A DNA stretch of 64,000 nucleotides from Filomicrobium sp033765285 (GTDB lineage Bacteria; Pseudomonadota; Alphaproteobacteria; Rhizobiales; Hyphomicrobiaceae), in contig JANRIE010000010.1 in the NCBI GenBank assembly GCA_033765285.1, forward strand, positions 62,001-126,000. Direction: 5' to 3'. How positions within the stretch are numbered: position 1 is the stretch's first letter; every line of letters begins with the position of its first letter. Below, piece by piece: positions 9,489 to 18,563 of this stretch. A program made the position numbers and the translations under genes. The notes beneath the pieces are model-generated. The model made no database searches. It saw nothing but the letters and a program-made list of their open reading frames with translations, and was not told where the DNA came from.

Positions 9489-11039
9489 TCAGCGCTTGCG
9501 ATCGCGCAGCCGCCAATAGGCGAGCCGGGCCAGGCGGTAGGGCAGTTTCACGGTGCTCCAACCGGGGTTCTTCAGGGCATCGGCAATGACGAACGCGACG
9601 CGACCCGGGTTGTTGAGCTGCGCACGGGCCTCCGCGAGGGCCAATCTCAATTCCTGCACGCGCTCCTCGGCGTCGTCGGCGCGTCTCAGGAGCCTGCGTT
9701 GGGATACCCCCATTTCAGCCCCGATAGCGACCATACGGGCGAAATCGCTCGCGTATTGATCGTCGACTTTATTTGGAGTGCACAGAATAGCCAGCCGGCG
9801 CTGACGTGAGCCGAACGCGCGCTCCAGGCTGGACAGCAGGAGGGCCGCTCTCTCAAGGCTTAGTTCCTTGAGTTCGTCCTCGATCGCCTCATCGTCCGGC
9901 AAGATCATCCAGTCGAGGCGCGCCAGCAGAGGCTCGAGGTCGTTGGTCAACAGCGCCTCTTCATCGAAAATCAGATGGGCGTGCAGCCGGTAACTGAGGA
10001 TGTGTACGAACCGGGTCCAGGATATCTCCAGGCTCGCGAGGCCGCGCACCTGCATGTGGTCGGCGATCGCTACGGCCATGTCGACGCATGAGCCCAGTTC
10101 GGCGCGCTTCTTGTCCGCAAAATGCCGAAGCGCGTCCCGTGCCCGTCCCGCGTCTTCGCTGGCCTGCGGTGACAGAGTGCCTGAGGCTGCCAGATCGGCC
10201 GCGCAGAACGGACTGTCCAGTGCCGCCAGGGCGAGCCGATAGCGTGCGTCCTCGCTCGACGACCGCGCAAGCCGCTTGAGTGCATCCTCGAAGACGAGGT
10301 GCGCGGTCGGGATGGACCCGGACCGCTTGCGCGTCATGCCACGATCGCGACTAGTCTTGAGTTGTCCGATCAGCAGCGGCGACACCGCCGGGGGGCCGTG
10401 GCTGTCCAGGAGACCCAGGAAGATCAGTTGCTGCCAATGCGTGGCGACGGGGGCGAGCGAGAGGGCATCGGCGACCGCCATCATCGCCGGCTTGGACAAC
10501 AGCAGGTGTGACAGCGTCGCAGGCATGGATGGAGCGGGTGCGGGCGATGCACCCATGTACGTGCGATAGCGCAAGTAGTCGGCAAAGCAGTAGCTGGTGC
10601 CGTACGTGCCGCTCGCCGCCATGTCGATCTGAAGGAGCGGGGCGTCAGCCTTGCGGTGGCGGGCGACCGCGGCCGCAACAGCGGTGGCCGACAACTCCAC
10701 CGCACCGATGACGACGAGGAAGCTGTCAGCCGCAACGGTACGCAGTGCGGCGGAGAGTGCAGCAGCGCGTTGCTGCCCGACCTCGGCGCAGACGCTCAGC
10801 GCGCGGGGCGCGCCAGCCTCGGCAAGGGCTGTGTCCGGATCGGCTGCCGCGAGTTTCTCGGCCACGGCCTGGCCGAACTTGTCGTTCTCGAGCACCATGA
10901 CGACGCTGATGTCGTCGGCCTCGCCTGCGTTGATGGTGATGCGAGCCGGCTTGCGGCCAGGCGGCTGAAAGGACACGACACACAACCGGTGCGGCTGGTC
11001 GATCCTGCGCTGGGGTGTGACCTGAGCGGCGTGCTGCAT
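9489..11039 (-). CDS. hypothetical cytoplasmic protein of the glycan locus
   Basis: 516 residues, Ala/Leu-rich, no signal peptide and no clear transmembrane helix. I do not recognise the family. The N-terminus (SVVMVLENDKFGQAVAEKLAAAD...DSFLVVIGAVEL) has the alternating pattern of a Rossmann-like or GT-A-like fold of about 150 residues. The middle is helical, and the C-terminus has a heptad-like stretch (RADDAEERVQELRLALAEARAQL) followed by a basic tail. It starts 8 bp after the GT4 gene stop, with GAGGA of the ribosome-binding site overlapping that stop, so it is co-translated with the glycosyltransferase. A role in glycan synthesis is inferred from position only. A divergent glycosyltransferase is possible. 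Confidence 0.6.
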   Translation of the reverse strand: MQHAAQVTPQRRIDQPHRLCVVSFQPPGRKPARITINAGEADDISVVMVLENDKFGQAVAEKLAAADPDTALAEAGAPRALSVCAEVGQQRAAALSAALRTVAADSFLVVIGAVELSATAVAAAVARHRKADAPLLQIDMAASGTYGTSYCFADYLRYRTYMGASPAPAPSMPATLSHLLLSKPAMMAVADALSLAPVATHWQQLIFLGLLDSHGPPAVSPLLIGQLKTSRDRGMTRKRSGSIPTAHLVFEDALKRLARSSSEDARYRLALAALDSPFCAADLAASGTLSPQASEDAGRARDALRHFADKKRAELGSCVDMAVAIADHMQVRGLASLEISWTRFVHILSYRLHAHLIFDEEALLTNDLEPLLARLDWMILPDDEAIEDELKELSLERAALLLSSLERAFGSRQRRLAILCTPNKVDDQYASDFARMVAIGAEMGVSQRRLLRRADDAEERVQELRLALAEARAQLNNPGRVAFVIADALKNPGWSTVKLPYRLARLAYWRLRDRKR

Positions 11040-11047
11040 CGTGATCC

Positions 11048-12184
11048 TCAGTCGTCGAGCATGATCGACTGGTAGCGCGACATAAGCTGCTGCTCGTCGA
11101 AACTGTCTTTCGCGTAGCGCAGTGTGCGTGCTGACAACTGCGGGTAAAAGTCGCTGGCCGGGTCAGCGAGTTGGCCAATCTTGCCGACGAGATCGCCGGG
11201 GTTAATGGCCGTGAACAGCGCGTTCTCGCCCTCGGTGAAATCCTTTTCGAACAGGTGCCGCGACATGATGCACGGCAACCCCATCGACATGGCCTCCATC
11301 AGCACCTGCGGGAAGCCCTCGGACCGCGAGCACACGATGACGGCGTCGTGCTCGGCATACAGCTTCGGCAGGTCCTTGAAGTTGACGTAGCCGATGTAGC
11401 GCCGGTTTTCCTCGACTCCCGCGTCGAAGGTCCCGGCGAACGTGAAGGTGACGTCGGGATGTGTGGCCCAAACATCACGCGCGGCCGCTTCGAGAACATC
11501 GTACCCCTTCTCCGCGCTTTTTCGGCCGATGAAGAGAAACCGGCGGCAGGGACCCTCGCGCGGCTTGTCACTTCTGAATACCGTCTGGTCGACGCCGCGG
11601 TAGCAGACTTTGATTTTTTCGGGTTCGTGCGTGATCTGCGACAAGCGCGCCTGTTCGCGCCGCGTCATGACGATGATCGCATCGGCGAGTTCGGCGGCTA
11701 TGCGCTCGGTCAGCGTCAGGTTGAAATATTGGGCCGTGCCGCTGAACGGCTGGCCCGATTTCTCGTAGACGTGGGCCTTGGTCGTCAGATCGTCACCGCC
11801 GACGCGCATGACATAGCGCAAGCCCTGGCGCTTGGCTGCCACCGCTGCCGCATAACAGTATGTGATGGTTCGGCCATTGAGGTTCGAGACCACGTCGGCC
11901 TGGAGACGTCGCAGAACGGGCAACAGGATCTCGACAAGGCGCTGGCCGCGGTCGGACGAGGGAAAGTTGGGCTCGTCGATGCGATAGAAATTGACACCGT
12001 AGTCTCGCTCGAGCCTGCGGCGGTGCGGGTCCGACGCCGGTGGCGGGGTATGCATCATGATCGTAATGCGCGCCCGGTCCTTCAAGTTGCCGAGAATGCT
12101 GGGATATTTGTAATTGCCGCGCAACTGCCAAAGGTTGGGGTGTTCGTTGTTGTAGCAGGGCTCGTAAAAAACGATGTGGCGCAT
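11048..12184 (-). CDS. glycosyltransferase family 4 protein
   Basis: GT-B-fold retaining glycosyltransferase, about 378 residues from the ATG at 12184 (MRHIVFYEP). It has the CYRGVD linker before the second domain, FLFIGRKSAEKGYDVL at the start of the nucleotide-binding domain, and the E-x7-E motif in SEGFPQVLMEAMSMGLP. These are standard GT4 marks. The 48 in-frame residues before MRHIVFYEP are Arg-rich and unconserved in character, so I excluded them. The donor sugar cannot be told. It heads a two-gene unit with the 9489-11039 protein. Confidence 0.9.
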   Translation of the reverse strand: MRHIVFYEPCYNNEHPNLWQLRGNYKYPSILGNLKDRARITIMMHTPPPASDPHRRRLERDYGVNFYRIDEPNFPSSDRGQRLVEILLPVLRRLQADVVSNLNGRTITYCYAAAVAAKRQGLRYVMRVGGDDLTTKAHVYEKSGQPFSGTAQYFNLTLTERIAAELADAIIVMTRREQARLSQITHEPEKIKVCYRGVDQTVFRSDKPREGPCRRFLFIGRKSAEKGYDVLEAAARDVWATHPDVTFTFAGTFDAGVEENRRYIGYVNFKDLPKLYAEHDAVIVCSRSEGFPQVLMEAMSMGLPCIMSRHLFEKDFTEGENALFTAINPGDLVGKIGQLADPASDFYPQLSARTLRYAKDSFDEQQLMSRYQSIMLDD

Positions 12185-12662
12185 GCTGGCCCCGATCCCA
12201 ATCGACACGTCGGCGACGAATGCCCTCGAAAAAGATAAATTGCTCGCCCGTCTGATGGTCCGTGACTTGCCGCCGGCACAGGATCGGCCGAGCGGCCGCC
12301 GGAGACCGGGTCGACATGCGCGACGCAACGCTGTTGCCTGGCCCGTTTCGTCAAGTCCTCAGCACCCTGCGGATGCGGCGTAGCATGGACCGTGGCAACA
12401 CCGAAGCGCGGATCGCCCGGCTGGCGTGTTTCATCATCTGCGTGCCTAACGTGCAACATCCTGCGCTCGCACGAAATCCGGGCGGTCCGTCCAGCGGTTG
12501 CGACGTCGGTGCCGCATCCGACCGTCGCCGGGTGAATGCGGTGCAGGGTGACGTCGCGGCGAGAGTGGATCGGCGTCTCCTCTGTTTCGGGGCCCGCACG
12601 CCCTCCGACGTCATTGTCGAGGGGGCGGGTGCTGGGCCTCGCCGACGATCCCGCCGCCGCGG
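12185..12662. other. intergenic region between methyltransferase and GT4 genes
   Basis: 478 bp with no supported gene. Frames on both strands are Arg/Pro/Ala-rich and look like non-coding high-GC sequence. The promoter of the GT4 gene should be here. No terminator hairpin with a T-run was found after the methyltransferase stop at 12663. Confidence 0.45.
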
Positions 12663-13418
12663 CTATTTGCGGGCAACGACCGTGATCAGGCCGCCGGCCT
12701 TGACACTTTCGAGCTTGAAGCCGGCGTTCTTGATCATCGCCTTCAAGGCATCGGCAGTGAAGAACGAGAAGTGCCCCTGCCCCAGCAGGTGCCATGCTTC
12801 CCCCTTGGCGACATGGTCGGGGCAGCCGAGGTAGAGCGTCTTGAGGTAGAGAATGCCGCCGGGCCGGGTGATGCGGTAGCAGGTCTTGAGGTCGTCGAAC
12901 GGCTCGTAGGAGTGCTCCAGGTAGTCGAAATTCATCACGATGTCATAGGCATCGGCGGGAAGATCGAGGTCCTTGGTGAAGCCATGCTTGGCGTCGAGGC
13001 CCATCTCGCGCAGCATGTCGACACTGACTTTATTGACGTCGTTACCGGCAGCCTCGATGCCGAGATCGCGCGCGCCCATCATGACGGTGCCGGCTCCACA
13101 GCCCATATCGTAGAGCGTCTTGGCTTTGCGGCCGAGATACTTCTGTGCGGTCTCGACGTGGGTGCGGTGCACCTCCAGCACATTCGGCCGATCGAGTTTT
13201 TTCTGCAGCAACTCACGTTGCTTCGGACCACCGGAAATGTAGTTGCGATAAAGGAAGATGGGGTCCGGACGGGGCGATACCGGTACATAGCCGCATTTCG
13301 TGCACTCGATCAGGCGCATCGGGCGGCCCGCATACCACGTTGGAACAGAACTCTCCATGTAGAGTTTGAAATCGGTGCCGCCACAATGGTTGCAGCTCGT
13401 GACGTCGTACCAGTCCAT
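12663..13418 (-). CDS. class I SAM-dependent methyltransferase with N-terminal zinc ribbon (copy 1)
   Basis: 251 residues. Cys9/Cys12 and Cys39/Cys42 form a CxxC...CxxC zinc-binding element. Next comes a methyltransferase domain with motif I LYDMGCGAGTVMM, an acidic residue after strand 2 (AAGNDVNK), DIVMNFDYLEHSYEPFDDL, and RPGGILYLKTLYLG. This is the Methyltransf_23-like layout often found in O-antigen and nodulation loci, where such enzymes methylate sugars. The closest relative in the window is the next gene upstream, with which it shares domain order and many motifs. GGAG precedes the ATG at 13418. Confidence 0.88.
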   Translation of the reverse strand: MDWYDVTSCNHCGGTDFKLYMESSVPTWYAGRPMRLIECTKCGYVPVSPRPDPIFLYRNYISGGPKQRELLQKKLDRPNVLEVHRTHVETAQKYLGRKAKTLYDMGCGAGTVMMGARDLGIEAAGNDVNKVSVDMLREMGLDAKHGFTKDLDLPADAYDIVMNFDYLEHSYEPFDDLKTCYRITRPGGILYLKTLYLGCPDHVAKGEAWHLLGQGHFSFFTADALKAMIKNAGFKLESVKAGGLITVVARK

Positions 13419-13449
13419 GATCGGTCTCCAACGTGTTGGTTTGCGATCC

Positions 13450-14250
13450 TCATCCCTGGTCCGTGCGGCGCCGAGCCAGGACGAAGATGAGGGTGCCTTG
13501 AGTGACCTCGATGAGTTCGAAGCCGGCGTGCTCCACCATCCGGCGCAGGACGGATGGATAAAAGAAGTAGAAGTGCTCGTTACAGAACAAATGCCAGGCG
13601 TCGCCGTTCTCCAGATGGCCTGGCGAGCCGAGATACAGCGTTTTCAGGTACAGAAGTCCGCCCGGACGCAGCAGCTTGAATGCGTACCGAAGGTCGTCCA
13701 TCGGCGTGTACGTGTGCTCGAGATAATCCAGGCAGAATACGATATCGAAGGACTGCTCGGGCAGGTCGAGGTCGTTCGTGCAGCCGAGGTGAGCCGCTAG
13801 GCCCTGCTGCCGCAGCGTTTCGACGGCGACGCGGTTGACATCGTTGCCATGCGCCTCGAGCCCCATGTCCTGGGCTTCCATCATCAGCGTACCGGCCCCG
13901 CAGCCCATGTCGAATATGCGTCGGGGGCTGTACCCGAGCCGGCCGATGGCCGTTTCAATGTGCTTTTTGTGGATCGCCCGGACGTTCTTGCGAGCGAGCT
14001 TGCGCTCCATCGCCGCCTGAGCGTCCTCGGCGCTGCCGACAATCGTGGCAAGAAGATCGGCAATGACAGGACGCGGCGACGCGAACACGAGGCCACAGCC
14101 ACCACACTCGACGAGGCGCAACTGGCGATCCTCGAACCATTTCGGTTTCGGGCTCTCCAGGAAGACACGTTGCTCTGCGGAGCCGCAATGATCGCAGAGC
14201 GCCACTGTTTCCCATTGCAACGTCTGCGTCGGTGTCGGTGTCGCCACCAT
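13450..14250 (-). CDS. class I SAM-dependent methyltransferase with N-terminal zinc ribbon (copy 2)
   Basis: 266 residues, same architecture as the adjacent copy: Cys19/Cys22 and Cys49/Cys52 followed by IFDMGCGAGTLMMEAQDMGLEAHGNDVNRVAVETLRQQG and FDIVFCLDYLEHTYTPMDDLRYAFKLLRPGG. The 31-bp gap and the shared motifs (MGCGAGT, HGNDVN/AGNDVN, LYLKTLYLG) indicate tandem duplication. The N-terminus is 10 residues longer than in copy 1. Two enzymes may methylate two positions or two different sugars of the glycan. The gene lies 6 bp after the stop of the GSCFA gene, so it is probably in the same operon. Confidence 0.88.
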   Translation of the reverse strand: MVATPTPTQTLQWETVALCDHCGSAEQRVFLESPKPKWFEDRQLRLVECGGCGLVFASPRPVIADLLATIVGSAEDAQAAMERKLARKNVRAIHKKHIETAIGRLGYSPRRIFDMGCGAGTLMMEAQDMGLEAHGNDVNRVAVETLRQQGLAAHLGCTNDLDLPEQSFDIVFCLDYLEHTYTPMDDLRYAFKLLRPGGLLYLKTLYLGSPGHLENGDAWHLFCNEHFYFFYPSVLRRMVEHAGFELIEVTQGTLIFVLARRRTDQG

Positions 14251-14256
14251 GGCTGG

Positions 14257-15885
14257 TCAGTCCCTTGCTGCCGTCTCCAGAGCCTTCAAGCGCGTGCGGT
14301 GGTATTTTGTGCCGGCCTGTCGTTGGCTGAGCTGGATCACGCGGGATATTTCGCGCTCGTCGATGTGGATCGCGCCGTTGGTCTCATGGGGTTGGCCAAA
14401 CAGCAGCATCTCATGACACACAATCTCGTTCGCCGAGGGCTGCTGCGTCTCGGATGGCGGCACCAGGAGCACGTTGATCCAGAGGTTCTCAGCGTCATTC
14501 AGTGGCGTGCCACCGGAGACCGACGGGCTGACGACCGTCCAGTTCTGCGTGGCCTGCTGCCGCGCGAGCCTGCGAACCAATGCGGCCTGCGTCGTGCGCG
14601 CTGCCGGGCCGTTGGCCAATGCATGCAAGAATTTGTCGAACGCGCTGCGGCTCAGGAAGTGGACGAGGGTGACGCGCTTTGTTTCGATTTCCGCGACAGC
14701 GCCCGCATCGCTCAACCGCAGCACAATCAGCCGGGTGCGGAAAAGCCGGCCCTGCGTCGCCTCTATGGCCGATTGGAGCCGCCGTGCAACGACGGCGTCG
14801 TCGGTCACCAGGACCACTGTCTTCACGCCGTCGGAGGCTTCCGGCTTGGTAGCGGGTGCATCAAGGTCCTGCCGTGGGGCGATCGTCGCTGCCGCCAGGG
14901 GATCGCCGGTTGCGTCCGCGCCCGCCGGCGAGGGATGGTCCGGGGCATTCAGGAAGGATGCAGCAATGTAGTCGACGATGGCAGGCTGCACGTGGCGACC
15001 GTCCAGTTCGAAGACATCATGGGACAGAGCGAACTCGTAGGACGGCCAGTAGGCGACGCGGTTCGCATACTTGCGGCAGAGGGCCCCGGCGACGCTGCGC
15101 AGGGTCGATTTGCTGTAGGCGTTGGCGACGACGATATCCTCGTCCGTGTACGTCTTGCCCAGCGGGACGGGCGAGACCGTCAGGACGATGCGCTTGGTCG
15201 GATACGACTGTAAGATGCGCTCGATGGTGGCTTCGATATTGGCATAGTTCTCCGCAAAGCCCGATGGATTGAAGGTGATGCGGTCCCAAAGCGGATCGTC
15301 TGAGCGCGTGGGGGACCGGCAAATCCACAAGCCGTTGCTGTTGCACTGCCAGGCTTCGGTCAATCCCAGCGTGATGATCACGACGTCAGCGGCGTCGAGG
15401 CCGTGGCGGACGGATCGGCCGATGGCCTCGCTGATCTCGCGCAGGTCGGAGAGGGTCGCCCCGTAGACATCGCGCCGATAGGGGTCCTGGTAGACCGCGT
15501 CACACGCCAACCGCTTGGCGAAGGCATGCTTTTCAGGCTGTTCGATCCGCCAGAAATCATCATCCGCATAGAAGACGCCGTCGAGCGCACGCACGATCTC
15601 CTGACGGATGGAATGGGTCGTGTAGTAGGCTGACGAATCCTCGTCCGGCAACGCGCCGACCACATGTCGCTCGACGTCGATGGGCAGGCCGATAAAGTTC
15701 GGATACACGGCCTTTTTGCGATCAGCGAGCCGCCGCTTGATCTCGACAGCAAAGCAACTTCCGATCGCAAAGAAAGACGTGTCTTCATCGAACAGCATCT
15801 TTTTCGGCACGGTGATCGACGTGCCTCTTCGGGATCGTGCGAAGAGCGCGTTGAGCTTGTCTGTCGAAACAAACCTGGCTTTCAC
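14257..15885 (-). CDS. GSCFA-domain protein
   Basis: About 542 residues. The N-terminal half has the signature that names the family (FAIGSCFAVEIKRRL), then DVVIITLGLTEAWQ, FNPSGFAENYANIEATI and IVLTVSPVPLGKTYTDEDIVVANAYSKSTLRSVA, all typical of GSCFA (PF08885), which is related to SGNH hydrolases. The C-terminal 200 residues are not recognised. GSCFA proteins are often encoded in polysaccharide loci, but their reaction is not established to my knowledge. A TTG at 15897 opens the longest frame; I prefer the GTG at 15885 because GGAG lies 6 bases before it. It is followed closely by the two methyltransferases. Confidence 0.85.
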   Translation of the reverse strand: MKARFVSTDKLNALFARSRRGTSITVPKKMLFDEDTSFFAIGSCFAVEIKRRLADRKKAVYPNFIGLPIDVERHVVGALPDEDSSAYYTTHSIRQEIVRALDGVFYADDDFWRIEQPEKHAFAKRLACDAVYQDPYRRDVYGATLSDLREISEAIGRSVRHGLDAADVVIITLGLTEAWQCNSNGLWICRSPTRSDDPLWDRITFNPSGFAENYANIEATIERILQSYPTKRIVLTVSPVPLGKTYTDEDIVVANAYSKSTLRSVAGALCRKYANRVAYWPSYEFALSHDVFELDGRHVQPAIVDYIAASFLNAPDHPSPAGADATGDPLAAATIAPRQDLDAPATKPEASDGVKTVVLVTDDAVVARRLQSAIEATQGRLFRTRLIVLRLSDAGAVAEIETKRVTLVHFLSRSAFDKFLHALANGPAARTTQAALVRRLARQQATQNWTVVSPSVSGGTPLNDAENLWINVLLVPPSETQQPSANEIVCHEMLLFGQPHETNGAIHIDEREISRVIQLSQRQAGTKYHRTRLKALETAARD

Positions 15886-15948
15886 TGCGTGCTCCAAAGT
15901 CCGATGACCTCGTGCCGTGCCTGCGGCTCGGCTGGCCCCGTCAGCCCC

Positions 15949-17049
15949 TCAGCCGAATGCGGCTTTCTGTACGGCAAGGTGGTCGGCGGTGTCGCCGACC
16001 GTGCCGGCAATCGAGCGGATTTCGTCGAGGCTGCGCACGAACTTGCGGATCTGTTCGATGCCTGCCAAGGGTTCGTTGGCCGAATTATAAGCGTGCGTCA
16101 TCTGCTTGCCGCGCGCAATGTGCTCCGAATAGTCGATTTCGTTGTAAATGTTCCGGAACGCCGGCAGCACGGCAAGCAACTGATCCTGCTCGTAGGTGCG
16201 CTGGATCTCCTCGTCGGTGATCAGTTCCTCGTACATTTTTTCGCCTGGGCGGGGCCCGATCTCGACGATCTCGATGGCACCTGGTTTGTGGCCGAAGCGG
16301 GGGGCCAGTTCCTCGATCATGACCTGGGCGAGATCTGAAATCTTGAACACCGGCATCTTGGTGACGAAGGCTTCACCGCCCTTGGCCATGACCATCGACT
16401 GCAAAACGAGCGTGGTGGCCTCTTCGAGGGTCATGATGAAACGGGTCATGCGCTTGTCGGTCAGGGTGACCGGGCCACCGGCGGCGATCTGTTGAATGAA
16501 GACCGGGACCACGGAGCCGCGCGAACCGGCGACGTTACCGAACCTGGTCGAGGTGTAGAGCGTGCCGCGCCCCTTGGTCAGCGAGTTCGCCGCGGTGATG
16601 AGCCGTTCACCCATGAGCTTGGTCGTGCCCATGACGTTGGTGGGGTTCACGGCCTTGTCGGATGACGTGAACAGGACGCGCCGGACGCCGTTGTGGCGGG
16701 CTGCGGTGATGACATTCTCGGTGCCGAGAATATTGGCCCGCACGGCCAATGAGGGTGAGCGCTCGCACACCGGGACATTCTTGTAGGCGGCGGCGTGAAA
16801 TACGAAATCGACCCCGGACAGAAAATAGCGAAGCGGCTCTATGTCGGTGATGTCGCAGAGGAAACTTTCGAAGCGCGGCTCGTCCTTGAGCTTGCCGCTC
16901 AGGTAGAACAGGTCGCCTTCGTTGTTGTCGAGCCCGAACACGCGTTCGCATCCCAGGTCGAGGAGCATCGTGACGAGCGATTTGCCGACGGTGCCGGCCG
17001 CTCCGGTGACAGCGACCGTCGTGCCGCGATAGAAATCTTCGAGTTTCAT
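15949..17049 (-). CDS. nucleotide-sugar 4,6-dehydratase/epimerase of the FlaA1/WbpM (CapD) family
   Basis: 366 residues from the ATG at 17049 (MKLEDFYRGTTVAVTG), preceded by GAGGACGAGGAC. The NAD-binding motif is TGAAGTVGKSLV. The catalytic stretch reads TSSDKAVNPTNVMGTTK, so the usual Tyr of YxxxK is Met140 with Lys144 kept. This SMK triad is the form known for WbpM/FlaA1-type UDP-GlcNAc C6 dehydratases rather than a degraded SYK enzyme. There is no N-terminal transmembrane region as in WbpM, so it is the short soluble type. It would provide a 6-deoxy-4-keto or epimerised HexNAc precursor for the glycan. Confidence 0.88.
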   Translation of the reverse strand: MKLEDFYRGTTVAVTGAAGTVGKSLVTMLLDLGCERVFGLDNNEGDLFYLSGKLKDEPRFESFLCDITDIEPLRYFLSGVDFVFHAAAYKNVPVCERSPSLAVRANILGTENVITAARHNGVRRVLFTSSDKAVNPTNVMGTTKLMGERLITAANSLTKGRGTLYTSTRFGNVAGSRGSVVPVFIQQIAAGGPVTLTDKRMTRFIMTLEEATTLVLQSMVMAKGGEAFVTKMPVFKISDLAQVMIEELAPRFGHKPGAIEIVEIGPRPGEKMYEELITDEEIQRTYEQDQLLAVLPAFRNIYNEIDYSEHIARGKQMTHAYNSANEPLAGIEQIRKFVRSLDEIRSIAGTVGDTADHLAVQKAAFG

Positions 17050-17165
17050 GGGCGTCCTCGTCCTCGAACGAAAGGGCAGCATCCCATCGCGGAATGCGGG
17101 CCCGGCAGGGTATCACTCAGCGGGGGACCGAGCGGGCTCGGTCGCCGACGCGGCGGGCGTTCGTT

Positions 17166-18188
17166 TCATGCCGACTTGCGCTGCTGCAAGAACCAGTCGA
17201 CGGTGCGTTCCAGCCCCGTTGCGAGGGGCGTCCGAGCCGTCCACTGCAGGCGCTCGCGGGCCTTGGTGGTGTCGGAATAATTGCGCGGCATGTCGCCCTT
17301 GCGCTTGGCGGAGTAGATGACTTCGATGTCCGGGACGCCGCGGCTTTTCAGTACGGCGCGCAGGGCTTCCGTCACTTCGGCGACGGTCGTCTCGCGGGCC
17401 GTGGCGATTTGGAATACCTCGCCTCCCAGATCAGGCACTGTCGCGGCGCGGGCGATGGCATCGGCGAGATCGCCGACGAAGATGTAATCGCGCGAGGCCG
17501 TGCCATCACCGTAGATTTCGAGGGGATGACCGTCGAGGGCATTGCGCGTGAACTTGGCCACGATGCTGCTCTTGTGCGTCGACAATGGACCGTAGACGTT
17601 GCCGAACCGCAGCGCGACCGTCTCGATCCCGAAGCAGTGGTAATAGGCGCTGCAATAGGCCTCCCCGGCCAGCTTGCTTGCGCCGTAGGGCGAGACGGGG
17701 CGCGCGACGAGGTTCTCGTGGATCGGTGGCTCGACGTCGCCGAGTGGGGCACCGGAGGACGCCATGATGAACCGGCGGGCACCGCCCGTCCGTGCCGCCT
17801 CGAGACAGTTCAAGGTGCCCATCACGTTGGTTTCGCAGTCGAATCGCGGGTCTTCGACGGAGGGCTGGACGCCCGTGCAGGCGGCGAGGTGAACGATGAC
17901 ATCGGCCCCGCTGGCGGCGCGCTGCGTGGCGCTGCCGTCGCGGATATCGCCGACAAAAAGTCCGATGCCGGCGGCGGCGGTCGTCCAGTCGCCATCGTTG
18001 CGATGCGGGGCGACCTTCGCCAAATCTTCAGAACGGCCGACCGTCAGGTTGTCGAGAATGCGGATGCGGCCGGTGGGCACGCCGCGCGCCATGAGGTCGC
18101 TGATGAGCGCCCGTCCAATGAAGCCACAGCCGCCAGTGATGAGCCAGTTCAAGTCTTCAACGCGTGATTGGGCACTGTGGCTCGACAA
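17166..18188 (-). CDS. NAD-dependent sugar epimerase/dehydratase (UDP-glucose 4-epimerase-like)
   Basis: Extended short-chain dehydrogenase of about 340 residues. Its marks are LITGGCGFIGRALI (NAD binding), VIVHLAACTGVQPSVEDP, the Ser of SSGAPLG and YGASKLAGE (catalytic Tyr and Lys). C-terminal segments ALRFGNVYGP and YGDGTASRDYIFVGDLADAI are typical of GalE-like epimerases. The longest frame begins at an ATG at 18341 with about 50 unrelated residues. I chose a TTG at 18188, which has GAAGGG nine bases upstream and puts the Rossmann motif at the normal distance from the N-terminus. The product sugar is not predictable. Confidence 0.88.
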   Translation of the reverse strand: MSSHSAQSRVEDLNWLITGGCGFIGRALISDLMARGVPTGRIRILDNLTVGRSEDLAKVAPHRNDGDWTTAAAGIGLFVGDIRDGSATQRAASGADVIVHLAACTGVQPSVEDPRFDCETNVMGTLNCLEAARTGGARRFIMASSGAPLGDVEPPIHENLVARPVSPYGASKLAGEAYCSAYYHCFGIETVALRFGNVYGPLSTHKSSIVAKFTRNALDGHPLEIYGDGTASRDYIFVGDLADAIARAATVPDLGGEVFQIATARETTVAEVTEALRAVLKSRGVPDIEVIYSAKRKGDMPRNYSDTTKARERLQWTARTPLATGLERTVDWFLQQRKSA

Positions 18189-18563
18189 GTTGATTTTCCC
18201 TTCACTGCCCCGCTTGCGCGCGGTGACGCATTTCTGGCGGATTTGGAACCTGCGATCTTCGGCATCGAGGGCCTCACTCTCGGTGCCACGACGCAAAAGA
18301 CCCAATCGTGCGTTCGCTACGGCCCGACCGGAGATGACCAACCGGGCAACAGCCTGCGTCGTTCAGTGCGGCAATCCGCCGGGACCAGCCGCTACGCAGG
18401 AGCTGTCGATCCTGACCGCGAGCGGCAGCCTGCCACAACTGCGTCGTGTAACAGCTTGTCAACCAATTCCGCAAGTCGCCCTCGCCAGTAATCCCTGGAT
18501 GGCCGTGACGGGTGCCTGGCTGGTCTGTCGTGGGCACGACGGGCGTCTGTCCATTCAGGGCCG
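18189..18563. other. intergenic region between GT-B and epimerase genes
   Basis: 375 bp in which I see no gene. If the long ATG start at 18341 of the epimerase were used, the gap would shrink to 222 bp. No clear terminator or palindrome. Confidence 0.4.

Noticed and set aside
12262..12834. A 190-codon plus-strand frame in the gap before the first zinc-ribbon methyltransferase
   Set aside because: Half of it is antisense to the methyltransferase and the rest is Arg/Pro-rich with no ribosome-binding site.
15949..17049. Loss of the catalytic Tyr (Met140 instead) taken at first as a dead enzyme
   Set aside because: The SMK triad is the normal form in active WbpM/FlaA1-type dehydratases.
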